From: JAENVU01 sp031422675
GTDB lineage: Bacteria; Actinomycetota; Acidimicrobiia; IMCC26256; JAENVU01
Length of the DNA: 6,600 nucleotides
Assembly (NCBI GenBank): GCA_031422675.1
Contig: JANPMG010000186.1
Location: 1-6,600 of the forward strand
Reading direction: 5' to 3'
Each line of letters starts with the position of its first letter. The stretch's first letter is position 1. The notes beneath the pieces are model-generated. The model did not search any database, was not told the origin of the DNA, and saw only the letters and a list, made by a program, of their open reading frames with translations. Below, in pieces: positions 1-6,600 of this stretch. A program made the translations under genes and the position numbers.

Positions 1-1509
1 CGCGATCATCGACAAGAACCGGAGCGAGCCCAAGTCGGATGGATGAAGGCGTTTCGGCAACAGACGGGGCCCCCACGTGCCGCCTCGGTTCGCCCCCTCG
101 CCAAGGGCAACTGCCATGGAGTCGCCCGTGAGAAGCACGCGGGGCGCTCCCGATCGGATCAGCCGCTCGACGTGTCGTTTTTGGAGTCGCATCTGCCTCC
201 TCGACGGAAGCGATTCCGAGGCGGTGTTCCCGGGAGCCATGGCTCGCACAGGCGCCGGCCCGGGGCGATTGCGGCGTGGGCCGATCTGCGTGACCTGTGA
301 GTCGTTGCCGGCGGTCGCAGTCGGTGCTCGGCTGGTGGTGAGGACGAGGACGGAGACGAGAGCGGCGGCGATGGCGGGGACGGCGATGCGCCACTGCCGG
401 GTCGACAGCGCGCCGTGACGAATCGGCATCTCGATGAGGTGGTAGCTGGCGAGGGCGAACGCGAGGGCGACGCCGGTCCGGATGGTGAAGAGGGTCCAGC
501 CCGAGAGACCGATGCGGTCTGCGGTCATGACGACGTTGACGGGCCAGTGCCAGAGGTAGAGGCCGTAGCTGATGAGGCCCAGACCGCGGAGCGGCGCGAA
601 GGAGAGGACTCGGTTGATCGGACCGCGCGTGGGATGAGCTGCGGCGGCGATGGCGAGAACAGCCGCGATGCCGGCAACCGTGAACCCGCCTCGGTAGAGC
701 CGTGGCGCCTGCCCGTCGAGCGTCGTCCACATGATCGCGAGGACGACGATCGAGACGACGCCGGTGATCTCGATGAGGGCGCGGGCGAGCCGGTCGGTCG
801 GGAAACCCCACACGCACACCGCCGCGGCCAGGGCGATGCCGGCGAAGAGCGCGAACGATCGCGTGTCGGTGCCGTAGTACGCACGGTTGGTGTCGGCGGC
901 GCGGTAGAGCCAGACCATGAGCAGCGTCGAACCGGCGCCACCGATCAACGCGGTGACGAGCACTGCCTTCGCCGTGTTGCGGTTCCACCATTGCGCGAGT
1001 CCGACGAAGATCAATGGCCAGAGCACGTAGAACTGCTCTTCGATCGCCAGGCTCCACGTGTGTTGTAGCGGGGACGGCGCGAGGAAGAGATCGAAGTAAC
1101 TCTGGTCGGCAAAGATCGCGCGCCAGTTCGCGAAGTACCCAATGGTGGCGAGCGCGTCACCACGAATGCGCGCCAGCTCGGCCGGATCGGCGAACGCCAC
1201 GCAATAGATCGCGACGCCGAGGAGGACGAGGACGATCGCCGGGAGCAGCCGCCGGGCGCGTCGGCCCCAGAAGTGGCCGAGTGCCACGCCATTGTTGGTC
1301 CGCCACTCCGCGAGCAGCAGCGATGTGATCAGGTATCCCGACAGCACGAAGAACAGGTCGACGCCGAGGTAGCCACCCTTCAGGTGTCCGCCGTGGTACA
1401 GCAGCACGCCGACGACGGCGGCTCCCCGAAGTCCGTCGAGTGCGCCCACATGGGGCAGGGAGATCCGCTTGGTGACCGGCGCGCTCGCCGGCGCGAGTGC
1501 CCCGCTCAT
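1..1509 (-). CDS. Acyltransferase-3 / SGNH fusion O-acyltransferase, C-terminus cut by window edge
   Basis: This is an integral membrane acyltransferase that should move an acyl group (acetyl or succinyl) across the membrane onto an extracytoplasmic glycan. The reading frame is open from the ATG at 1509 to the left edge, giving 503 residues and no stop. AT3 landmarks are in order: LDGLRG (24-29) with YHGG (His39), GVDLFFVLSGYL (49-60), the basic RRARRLLP block (83-90), HTWSLAIEEQFYVLWP (150-165), ISYGLYLWHWP (313-323) and YHLIEMPIR (356-364). About ten hydrophobic helices precede a last one at 374-392. A polar linker follows, then an SGNH domain opening with LLTGDSMAVALG, where Ser464 is the expected nucleophile. 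The SGNH Asp/His block lies beyond the edge. The start is firm because LDGLRG normally sits near the N-terminus. The ATG overlaps the upstream aftD-like stop by 4 bases (ATGA), so the two are co-transcribed and probably translationally coupled. The acyl group and target are not visible; arabinan is inferred from the neighbour. OatA-like peptidoglycan acetylation is the alternative. Confidence 0.93.
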   Translation of the reverse strand, partial: MSGALAPASAPVTKRISLPHVGALDGLRGAAVVGVLLYHGGHLKGGYLGVDLFFVLSGYLITSLLLAEWRTNNGVALGHFWGRRARRLLPAIVLVLLGVAIYCVAFADPAELARIRGDALATIGYFANWRAIFADQSYFDLFLAPSPLQHTWSLAIEEQFYVLWPLIFVGLAQWWNRNTAKAVLVTALIGGAGSTLLMVWLYRAADTNRAYYGTDTRSFALFAGIALAAAVCVWGFPTDRLARALIEITGVVSIVVLAIMWTTLDGQAPRLYRGGFTVAGIAAVLAIAAAAHPTRGPINRVLSFAPLRGLGLISYGLYLWHWPVNVVMTADRIGLSGWTLFTIRTGVALAFALASYHLIEMPIRHGALSTRQWRIAVPAIAAALVSVLVLTTSRAPTATAGNDSQVTQIGPRRNRPGPAPVRAMAPGNTASESLPSRRQMRLQKRHVERLIRSGAPRVLLTGDSMAVALGEGANRGGTWGPRLLPKRLHPSDLGSLRFLSMIA

Positions 1510-1530
1510 GAGGGCGGGGAGGGTTGGGAT
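1506..1530 (-). promoter_or_regulatory. ATGA stop-start overlap without Shine-Dalgarno
   Basis: The TGA of the aftD-like gene (1508-1506) and the ATG of the acyltransferase (1509-1507) share bases in an ATGA overlap. The 21 bases before this ATG on the coding strand are pyrimidine-rich (AACCCTCCCCGCCCTC next to the start) and contain no GGAG-like element. The second gene therefore probably depends on ribosomes that finish the first one and re-initiate, which would fix the ratio of the two proteins. Confidence 0.6.
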
Positions 1531-4500
1531 GGTTCCGGCAGGGGTGCGCGCTCGGGTTCAGATACGGGTTCGTCGGACGCGAGGTCGGGCGGCCTGTCAT
1601 CGCGCCAGACCAGGCTGACGATCCCGTCGACGGCGAGCAGGACGACGACGAGCCACGCAGACGTGCGGAGTCGTTCGAAGAATGTGGGCCACGCGAACGC
1701 GGGTGGATAGTTGTGGCGGAGCTGACCGGAGGTGACCCACGCGAGGATGACGAACATGAGGGCGGCAGGCAGGATCCGCAGGAGCCCGCGCGCTCGTGGG
1801 CTCAGCAACGCCGCGATGACGAGGATCGTCACCGGTACCGCGGTCCACGGTCTCGTCAGGATGCCCGCCGCGAGCCCCGCGCCGACGGCGGTCACGGCGA
1901 TCGTGGTGCGCGCCGGCCGTTGGCCGCGAATGCGGAACGGGTTCACCAGCAGCGACCGGTCGACGGGCTCGGACGCAGACTCCGCCGGTGGGCCAGCCGT
2001 CGGCGGGGAATCGATCCGGCGCCGAGCGCGCCACCATGATCCGATCACGATGGCGAGACACGCGAGCATCCCGAGGATCGACAATATGAACGCGATGCGC
2101 ATGTTCTGTTGCGGAGTCCATTCGACGCTGACCCGCAGAGGTCCCTGCTCGCCGCGGGGGTCGATCCGCCAGCCGTTCGCGTACCCGTCGACGAGTTGGG
2201 CCGGTCCGAGGTCGGCGCCGTTGAGCGTTGCGTGCCAGCCGGGGTTCAGGCTCTGGCCGACCACGAGCCACGTGGGCCTCGACGCGTCCGTGATCTCGAC
2301 GGTGTACGAGGTCGAGCTGCGGTCGAGGACTGTGGCCGTTGGAGTGGGGCGGGGTCGAGATTGGTCGGAACCCAGGAGCACTTCGGGGCCACTGGCCGCA
2401 CCGCCAGCGGCGGAACTCATGACAACTCGGCTGAAGTCGAGGCCGGTCGTGCTGTTCATCAGGCCGTAGAGCGAGTGCGAGCCCGGCGCGAGCGCGAGGG
2501 TGGCCGCCGGGTCGCAGGCGCTGAACCGGATCGGACGACCGTCGAGGGCGTCGGCGGTGGTACCGCTGAGACGGATCGGGAACGGAGTGCCATCGATCGA
2601 GAGGAGATCAGTGATGCAGCCGGCCGGGAGGTCGACCGGTGGGGCGCCTTGTTGCACGCCGGGAATCCCGAAGTCGACGATCGCGGCCGGAAGCGTGATC
2701 GAGGTTCCGAACGTTCCCGATGGTCGTTCCTCCACCCGGACGCCGGTGAGCGCGATCCGCAGGCGGTCGGTGGTGAGCGGGGCGAACCGCACCGGGAGGG
2801 TGACCACACCCTGGTTTCCGGCGGCCACGGGAGGGAGATCGACGAAGCGAGTCTCGGTGCCGGTATCGAGCCGCAGCTGAGTGGGGACCGAGTGCCGACC
2901 GTCGGCTTGGACCTGCACGTCCATCCGATCGATCGTGATCGGCGCCGGGAGGCGGATGTTGAGCGCGTCACCGCGGACCTTCTTCGCTCGGGTCTGCCAC
3001 TCGGTGGTGGGGTCGCCGTCGACCGCCGCCGACGCGCGTGTGATGGGTTGGCCGACCGGGGTCTTCTTCCCGTAGGTGACCGTGATGCCGCCGGCACTGA
3101 CGTCGGGGATCCCGAGGCGGGTGTCGATGATCTCGTCGGCAGTGTTTGGGCTGAGTTGCATCGTGCCCGTGACCACGAAATCGCGCGCCGTCGGCAACGT
3201 GAACTCGCGCCGCAACTCCGTTTCGTTGCGCGTCATGACGAGCGCCAACGGATGGTCGAGCGAGCCCGCACCGAGCCCGGAGAGGAGGTCGTTCGGGAGA
3301 CGGATGGATTCGGTGGCGCGGACCGGCTGGTCCGGGCGGGCGTTGTCGTGGAGCGTCACCTCGGCGAAGCCGACGCCGGTCTTGCGGAGCTGAGCCTTCT
3401 CCGAGGGTCCCTTCCCCACCTTGTTCCCGACGGTGCCGGCGATCTGGAGTTCGAGCACGGAGAACGTGCGGCGGGGAAAGGTGACGGTCTGGCCGCGGCG
3501 CGCGCGTGACGACGCGTCGAGCATCCTCGTGACCTCGTGGCCGTCGTCGAATCGCATCCGGATCTTGGTGATCCACCGGCCCCGGTTCGCGCCGAAGGGT
3601 TGCACCAGATGCACTTCGTCGGTGGTGATCGGGGCGTCGAGGGTGATGCGCAGGGTTTCGGGGCCGACCGCGGAAAGTCCCGAGGCCACCTCCCATGACG
3701 TGAGCAGGCGGCCGTCGATCGCGGCGGCGGGCCGGGCATCCGGCGAGAAACCGAACGACGGTGTGCCGTACGTAGTGGCGCGCGTCGATTCCAGTCCGTC
3801 CAGCGTGGTCACCGAACGGGTGGCGTCGGTGGTGTCGGGGAACACGTCGAGTCGCTGGTCGAGCAGGTCCGGCTTCAGCGGCTTCTCGCCGGCCTGCTCG
3901 GTGTAGCCGTAGTTGCTGCTCATCGACGCCCAGCGCATCCCGCGCCGACGGTTGGAGTCGGTGACCACCAGTGCACCGTCGGTGCCGGTCACCGTTCGCA
4001 ACGCGGCCGGCCGGCCTTCGTACTTCGGTGAATAGACCACGAGCCGGCGGGCATCGAGCAGTCCTGCGCTGGCGAGATCCACCAGGCCCTCGCCGTCACC
4101 GTCGACGATGATCGGGTCGTGCGCGGTCTTGGCCCGCACGATCGGGAGTGGGTCCTTCACGCTGAAGACCGCCACCGGCGCGGGCTCGGGTTTGGCCGGC
4201 TCGGCCAGATTCCCCAGGTCGGGATATCGCAGTTTTCCGGGGATCTCGGTGCCGAAGGTCCTCGGCGGGTCCAAGCCGGGCGGCGGGTTGCGGGTGAAGA
4301 TCTCCCAGAGGGCGCGCGACGGGATCAGCGAGAACCGGTCGGTCTCGAGATCCAAGCGGAGCAGGACGTCGCCCGCACCCATGAGGCGCGCGATCGGCGC
4401 GACGGCAGCGGGATCCAGGATGGCTCCCTGCAGGCGCTGGTCGAGCGCGATGAGCAGGTTCGCCGAGGCCTCGCTTCCCCACGGCACCAGCTCCCGGGCG

Positions 4501-6023
4501 ACGTAATCACGCGCCAAGATCCCGGGCTCGATCGGATCGATGGTGTCGCCCCACCGGTACGCCGCGAAGTCCGCACCGGGCAAACCGAGGATGCGGGTGG
4601 TGTGCGGGCGCTGGTCGAGCGCACGCGCCGCCTCGGTCCAGTAACTCGGGATGGTCTGCGGGCGCTCGAGGTAGCGGCTGTAGTAGCGGCCGTGCCACAC
4701 GCCGGGGTTGCCGACGACGCAGAGCAAAACGATGCCGGCCGTGAGCCCGACGCCGACCGCGGTGTGGCCGCGGCGTCGGAGTGCGTCGAAGATTGCGGAC
4801 ATCGCAACGGCGAGCAGTACCGCGAACGCGAGCACCATGAGGGGCAACGCACGCGAAGTGCTGCGCAGCGCGAGACCGACCGTCGAACCGGTCGCCCAAC
4901 TCTTGATGATCGAGCCGAGCACCGTGGGGTTGTGGTACGGCGAAGCCGCGACGGCGATGGTGACCGCGATGAGGGCCATCACCACGAAGTACGCGCGATC
5001 GCGCCAGCGCAGCACCGCGGCCGCGATCATCGCGAAGAGCGGGATCGAGAAGCTCGCCGCGATCACGAACGGCTTGCGGTTCAGGTCCAGGACCGCGTCG
5101 TTCCAGTACCCGCGTCGGTCGGCGCCGTAGAAGAACCAGTAGCCCAGTCCGCGCAGGATCTCGGTGGCCGTCGAGGTGGCGGACACCGATTCGATGGATT
5201 CGGTGAAGCGCAAGATGCTGAGCCCGTACTCGGCCTGGATCACCAGACTCGTGGCCCACCACAGCGAAGCGACCACTGTGAGCAGCACGGTCCGCCATGT
5301 GAGCCGCCACACTGCCGGCCAATCGGCGTCGCGGCGGATCCACACGGCATACGGAATCCAGAGCGCAGGGCCGATGAGCGCGTAGAGGAGCGCGGGCAGG
5401 TTGACCGCGCCGACGAGCTGCACGGTGATCGCGATGAGCGCCGCGTAACGCCACGGGCGAGCGCGCAGACCCCGGATCACGAAGGTGAGCATCCACGGGA
5501 GCCCGGCCCACGGGCTAAGCAACACGCTGAGCCGCGAGGAGTATTGGAGCACGTAGGGAGTGAGGGCGTACGCGAGGACCCCGACGACCAATCCGGCGCC
5601 GCGGACGTCGAGTGTGCGGAGCAGGTACCGCATGCCGAGACCGGCGGCGAAGATCAACGTCCCGAGCCAGAGGCGCTGGGTCACCCACCCCGGGACGCCG
5701 AGGACTTCTTGAAAGACCCAATAGAAGGGCCCCATGGGAAAGAGGTAACCCACCGTCTGGTGACTGACGGTGCCGAGACCGATGTGGGGATCCCACAGTG
5801 AACTCGCGTCGGCGAGGAACCGACCGGGGTCGATCGTGAGGTAGCTCTTGGTGTCGGCGACCACCCGTCCGGGGCTGGTTGCGAGGACGGGCAGGTACGC
5901 CAAGAGGCCGAAGAGAGCAATCCCGAGGTGATCGAGAGTGGCCCAACGGCCGGCCAACCGGCCGGTCCACCGGTTCGGGGGGCGCGGGGGCTGCGGCGAC
6001 TCCGTGACCAGGGCGGCGTTCAT
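1506..6023 (-). CDS. aftD: AftD-like alpha-(1->3)-arabinofuranosyltransferase with discoidin-like modules
   Basis: This giant membrane glycosyltransferase (1505 residues) is expected to use a decaprenyl-phosphate-linked sugar outside the membrane to branch an arabinan-type polymer. Mycobacterial AftD is about 1400 residues. The N-terminal GT-C domain (about 30-440) has roughly a dozen hydrophobic segments. Its first loop carries VVADTKSYL with the candidate catalytic Asp57, then DPGRF, WDPHIGLGTVSHQ and GYLFPMGP, and later EILRGLGYWFFYG and RSTSRALPLM, all in AftD style. The ectodomain (about 440-1300) has two discoidin/CBM-like modules around Asp770-Trp777 and Asp1002-Trp1009, a Cys1136/Cys1170 module, and a beta-rich WLVVGQSLNPGWHA segment. 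Membrane helices follow at about 1305-1328, 1373-1388, 1393-1407, 1413-1433 and 1455-1474, then a Pro/Glu-rich tail. I chose ATG 6023 because a G-run lies 10 bases upstream and a promoter-like site gives a sensible leader. An in-frame GTG at 6056 would add 11 residues. The gene is downstream of a DUF559 gene and overlaps the acyltransferase. The family call is strong; the exact sugar and acceptor are inferred. Confidence 0.93.
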   Translation of the reverse strand: MNAALVTESPQPPRPPNRWTGRLAGRWATLDHLGIALFGLLAYLPVLATSPGRVVADTKSYLTIDPGRFLADASSLWDPHIGLGTVSHQTVGYLFPMGPFYWVFQEVLGVPGWVTQRLWLGTLIFAAGLGMRYLLRTLDVRGAGLVVGVLAYALTPYVLQYSSRLSVLLSPWAGLPWMLTFVIRGLRARPWRYAALIAITVQLVGAVNLPALLYALIGPALWIPYAVWIRRDADWPAVWRLTWRTVLLTVVASLWWATSLVIQAEYGLSILRFTESIESVSATSTATEILRGLGYWFFYGADRRGYWNDAVLDLNRKPFVIAASFSIPLFAMIAAAVLRWRDRAYFVVMALIAVTIAVAASPYHNPTVLGSIIKSWATGSTVGLALRSTSRALPLMVLAFAVLLAVAMSAIFDALRRRGHTAVGVGLTAGIVLLCVVGNPGVWHGRYYSRYLERPQTIPSYWTEAARALDQRPHTTRILGLPGADFAAYRWGDTIDPIEPGILARDYVARELVPWGSEASANLLIALDQRLQGAILDPAAVAPIARLMGAGDVLLRLDLETDRFSLIPSRALWEIFTRNPPPGLDPPRTFGTEIPGKLRYPDLGNLAEPAKPEPAPVAVFSVKDPLPIVRAKTAHDPIIVDGDGEGLVDLASAGLLDARRLVVYSPKYEGRPAALRTVTGTDGALVVTDSNRRRGMRWASMSSNYGYTEQAGEKPLKPDLLDQRLDVFPDTTDATRSVTTLDGLESTRATTYGTPSFGFSPDARPAAAIDGRLLTSWEVASGLSAVGPETLRITLDAPITTDEVHLVQPFGANRGRWITKIRMRFDDGHEVTRMLDASSRARRGQTVTFPRRTFSVLELQIAGTVGNKVGKGPSEKAQLRKTGVGFAEVTLHDNARPDQPVRATESIRLPNDLLSGLGAGSLDHPLALVMTRNETELRREFTLPTARDFVVTGTMQLSPNTADEIIDTRLGIPDVSAGGITVTYGKKTPVGQPITRASAAVDGDPTTEWQTRAKKVRGDALNIRLPAPITIDRMDVQVQADGRHSVPTQLRLDTGTETRFVDLPPVAAGNQGVVTLPVRFAPLTTDRLRIALTGVRVEERPSGTFGTSITLPAAIVDFGIPGVQQGAPPVDLPAGCITDLLSIDGTPFPIRLSGTTADALDGRPIRFSACDPAATLALAPGSHSLYGLMNSTTGLDFSRVVMSSAAGGAASGPEVLLGSDQSRPRPTPTATVLDRSSTSYTVEITDASRPTWLVVGQSLNPGWHATLNGADLGPAQLVDGYANGWRIDPRGEQGPLRVSVEWTPQQNMRIAFILSILGMLACLAIVIGSWWRARRRIDSPPTAGPPAESASEPVDRSLLVNPFRIRGQRPARTTIAVTAVGAGLAAGILTRPWTAVPVTILVIAALLSPRARGLLRILPAALMFVILAWVTSGQLRHNYPPAFAWPTFFERLRTSAWLVVVLLAVDGIVSLVWRDDRPPDLASDEPVSEPERAPLPEPSQPSPPS

Positions 6024-6033
6024 CTTGGTGTTG

Positions 6034-6038
6034 CCCCC
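6034..6038 (-). promoter_or_regulatory. G-rich ribosome binding site deciding the aftD-like start
   Basis: A run of five G on the minus strand ends 10 bases before the ATG at 6023. It can pair with the CCUCC core of 16S rRNA using one G-U pair. A GAGG lies further upstream. In contrast, the bases just before the alternative GTG at 6056 (CCTCCGCCCTGCGATAG) contain no purine-rich Shine-Dalgarno sequence. This supports a 1505-residue product. Confidence 0.4.
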
Positions 6039-6073
6039 AGTCCTCACACCCGCCACCTATCGCAGGGCGGAGG

Positions 6074-6102
6074 AGTCTACCGGTCGATTGGTTCGGGGTC
6101 GG
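6074..6102 (-). promoter_or_regulatory. Candidate sigma70-like promoter for the aftD-like gene
   Basis: On the minus strand a TAGACT hexamer at 6079-6074 keeps the key -10 positions (TAnnnT). Seventeen bases upstream is CCGACC (6102-6097), which matches only GAC of TTGACA. Transcription would start near 6067 and give a leader of about 44 bases before the ATG at 6023. That leaves only about 10 bases before the GTG at 6056, which favours the ATG. The -35 is weak and no start site is known, so this is a suggestion based on pattern and position. Confidence 0.3.
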
Positions 6103-6176
6103 CCACGCCTGTAGTGGGCGAGAGCGGTTCGGTGCGGTGCAGGTTCGTCAGGATCGAACGTCGACCGCAATGGAGC

Positions 6177-6600
6177 TCACGAGATCCCCATCACGGATCG
6201 GACGAGCGCCCCGAACGCCACCGGGTCGGCGAGGAGCGCGGCGTTCATCTCGATGATCGTCACGCCGGCGGCCCGGAGCGCGTTGCGACGGCGCATGTCG
6301 GCGTGTCGGCGACGGACGCCCGAGTGCCACCGGTCGCTGTCGTACTCGAACGCGACGACGGGCGGCCCCGGATACGCCAGGTCGACGTGCACGCGTCCGA
6401 TCGAGGTGTCGACGGCGACTTGCCGTTGCGGACGCGCGAGACCGCAATGCGCGAGGGTGAGCTCGGCACGCAGCTCCCAGCCGCTGTCGGTGACGGTCGA
6501 TCCGTGGCGTCGGATCAGCCCCGAGATGACTCGGGATCCAGGATGCCCCTTCCCTGTCCGTTGCGTCGCGCGCCACTCCAGCTGGCCGACCGTGAACAGG
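6177..6600 (-). CDS. DUF559 (Vsr-like nuclease fold) protein, N-terminus cut by window edge
   Basis: This is the C-terminal 140 residues of a DUF559 protein, counted from the first full codon at 6599, ending in a TGA at 6179-6177. DUF559 is related to the very-short-patch-repair endonuclease fold (PD-(D/E)XK) and is common in actinobacteria, often behind an AbiEi-like helix-turn-helix. The visible order matches: HPGSR (19-23), a WELRAE block (41-46) with the family's helix glutamate, LARPQRQ (54-60), then the catalytic-type core VHVDLAYP (70-77, Asp73) and VAFEYDSDRWH (82-92, Glu85/Asp87). The conserved helix HADMRRRNALRAAG (99-112) and a strand VTIIEM (113-118) follow. The core acidic residues are present, so it looks intact. 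Any N-terminal DNA-binding domain lies off the window. The stop is about 100 bases from the next gene's promoter-like site, so it is probably a separate transcript and need not share the envelope function. Its biological role in this setting is unknown. Confidence 0.85.
   Translation of the reverse strand, partial: LFTVGQLEWRATQRTGKGHPGSRVISGLIRRHGSTVTDSGWELRAELTLAHCGLARPQRQVAVDTSIGRVHVDLAYPGPPVVAFEYDSDRWHSGVRRRHADMRRRNALRAAGVTIIEMNAALLADPVAFGALVRSVMGIS

Noticed and set aside
415..1068. Plus-strand open frame (217 codons) opposite the acyltransferase
   Set aside because: It is antisense to the HTWSLAIEEQFYVLWP-bearing gene, and its product is rich in Glu, Asp and Arg without any domain.
1157..1600. 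Minus-strand open frame spanning the aftD/acyltransferase junction
   Set aside because: It overlaps both real genes in another frame and is Pro/Arg-rich. The two flanking genes already account for the sequence.
2109..3509. Plus-strand open frame (466 codons) opposite the discoidin-like region
   Set aside because: Same kind of antisense shadow: charged, low-complexity composition, no recognisable motif, and full overlap with a conserved coding region.
4119..5801. Long plus-strand open frame (560 codons) opposite the GT-C domain
   Set aside because: It lies wholly antisense to a well-recognised membrane protein. Its product is an Arg/Asp/Glu/His-rich string with no domain or hydrophobic pattern, as expected from the mirror of GC-rich codons.
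6095..6120. CCAC/GTGG inverted repeat in the intergenic gap, considered as an operator or terminator
   Set aside because: It has four base pairs only, which is expected by chance in GC-rich DNA.
6143..6159. Small inverted repeat GTTCG/CGAAC after the DUF559 stop, considered as a terminator
   Set aside because: The stem is only 5 base pairs with a 7-base loop, and no T-run follows on the minus strand. That is too weak to call a terminator.
6148..6576. Minus-strand open frame overlapping the DUF559 gene
   Set aside because: It is in another frame of the same strand. The DUF559 frame carries all family motifs, while this one is Arg/Ala/Pro-rich noise.

Overview
The window is high-GC, almost fully coding DNA with every credible gene on the minus strand. 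It looks chromosomal, from a high-GC actinobacterium. The AftD-type arabinosyltransferase and the DUF559 protein are both typical of Actinomycetota. Something in or near Acidimicrobiia is my guess from the style of the proteins, and no marker gene here settles it.

Read in transcription order (right to left), the layout has four parts. (1) 6600-6177 is the C-terminal 140 residues of a DUF559 (Vsr-like, PD-(D/E)XK fold) protein, whose N-terminus lies off the right edge. (2) 6176-6024 is a short gap with a weak sigma70-like promoter and a G-rich ribosome binding site for the next gene. (3) 6023-1506 is a giant membrane protein of 1505 residues, a homologue of the alpha-(1->3)-arabinofuranosyltransferase AftD. 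It has an N-terminal GT-C membrane domain, a very large extracytoplasmic region with two discoidin/CBM-like modules and a C-terminal group of membrane helices. (4) 1509-1 is the first 503 residues of an acyltransferase-3 (OafA/OatA-like) membrane protein fused to an SGNH domain, and it runs off the left edge. It overlaps the AftD stop by ATGA.

The last two genes form an evident operon for making and then modifying a cell-surface polysaccharide. The AftD homologue would add arabinofuranose (or a related lipid-linked sugar) on the outer face of the membrane. The AT3-SGNH protein would carry an acyl group across the membrane and place it on a glycan hydroxyl. In mycobacteria an AT3-SGNH protein (SucT) is known to succinylate arabinan, so the pairing makes biochemical sense.

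I see no RNA gene, mobile element, CRISPR array, DNA repeat or convincing terminator. The locus is mostly a recognisable envelope-biogenesis region. The points most worth a second look are the tight coupling of an arabinosyltransferase to an O-acyltransferase, the duplicated discoidin-like modules, and the acyltransferase start, which lacks a Shine-Dalgarno sequence.
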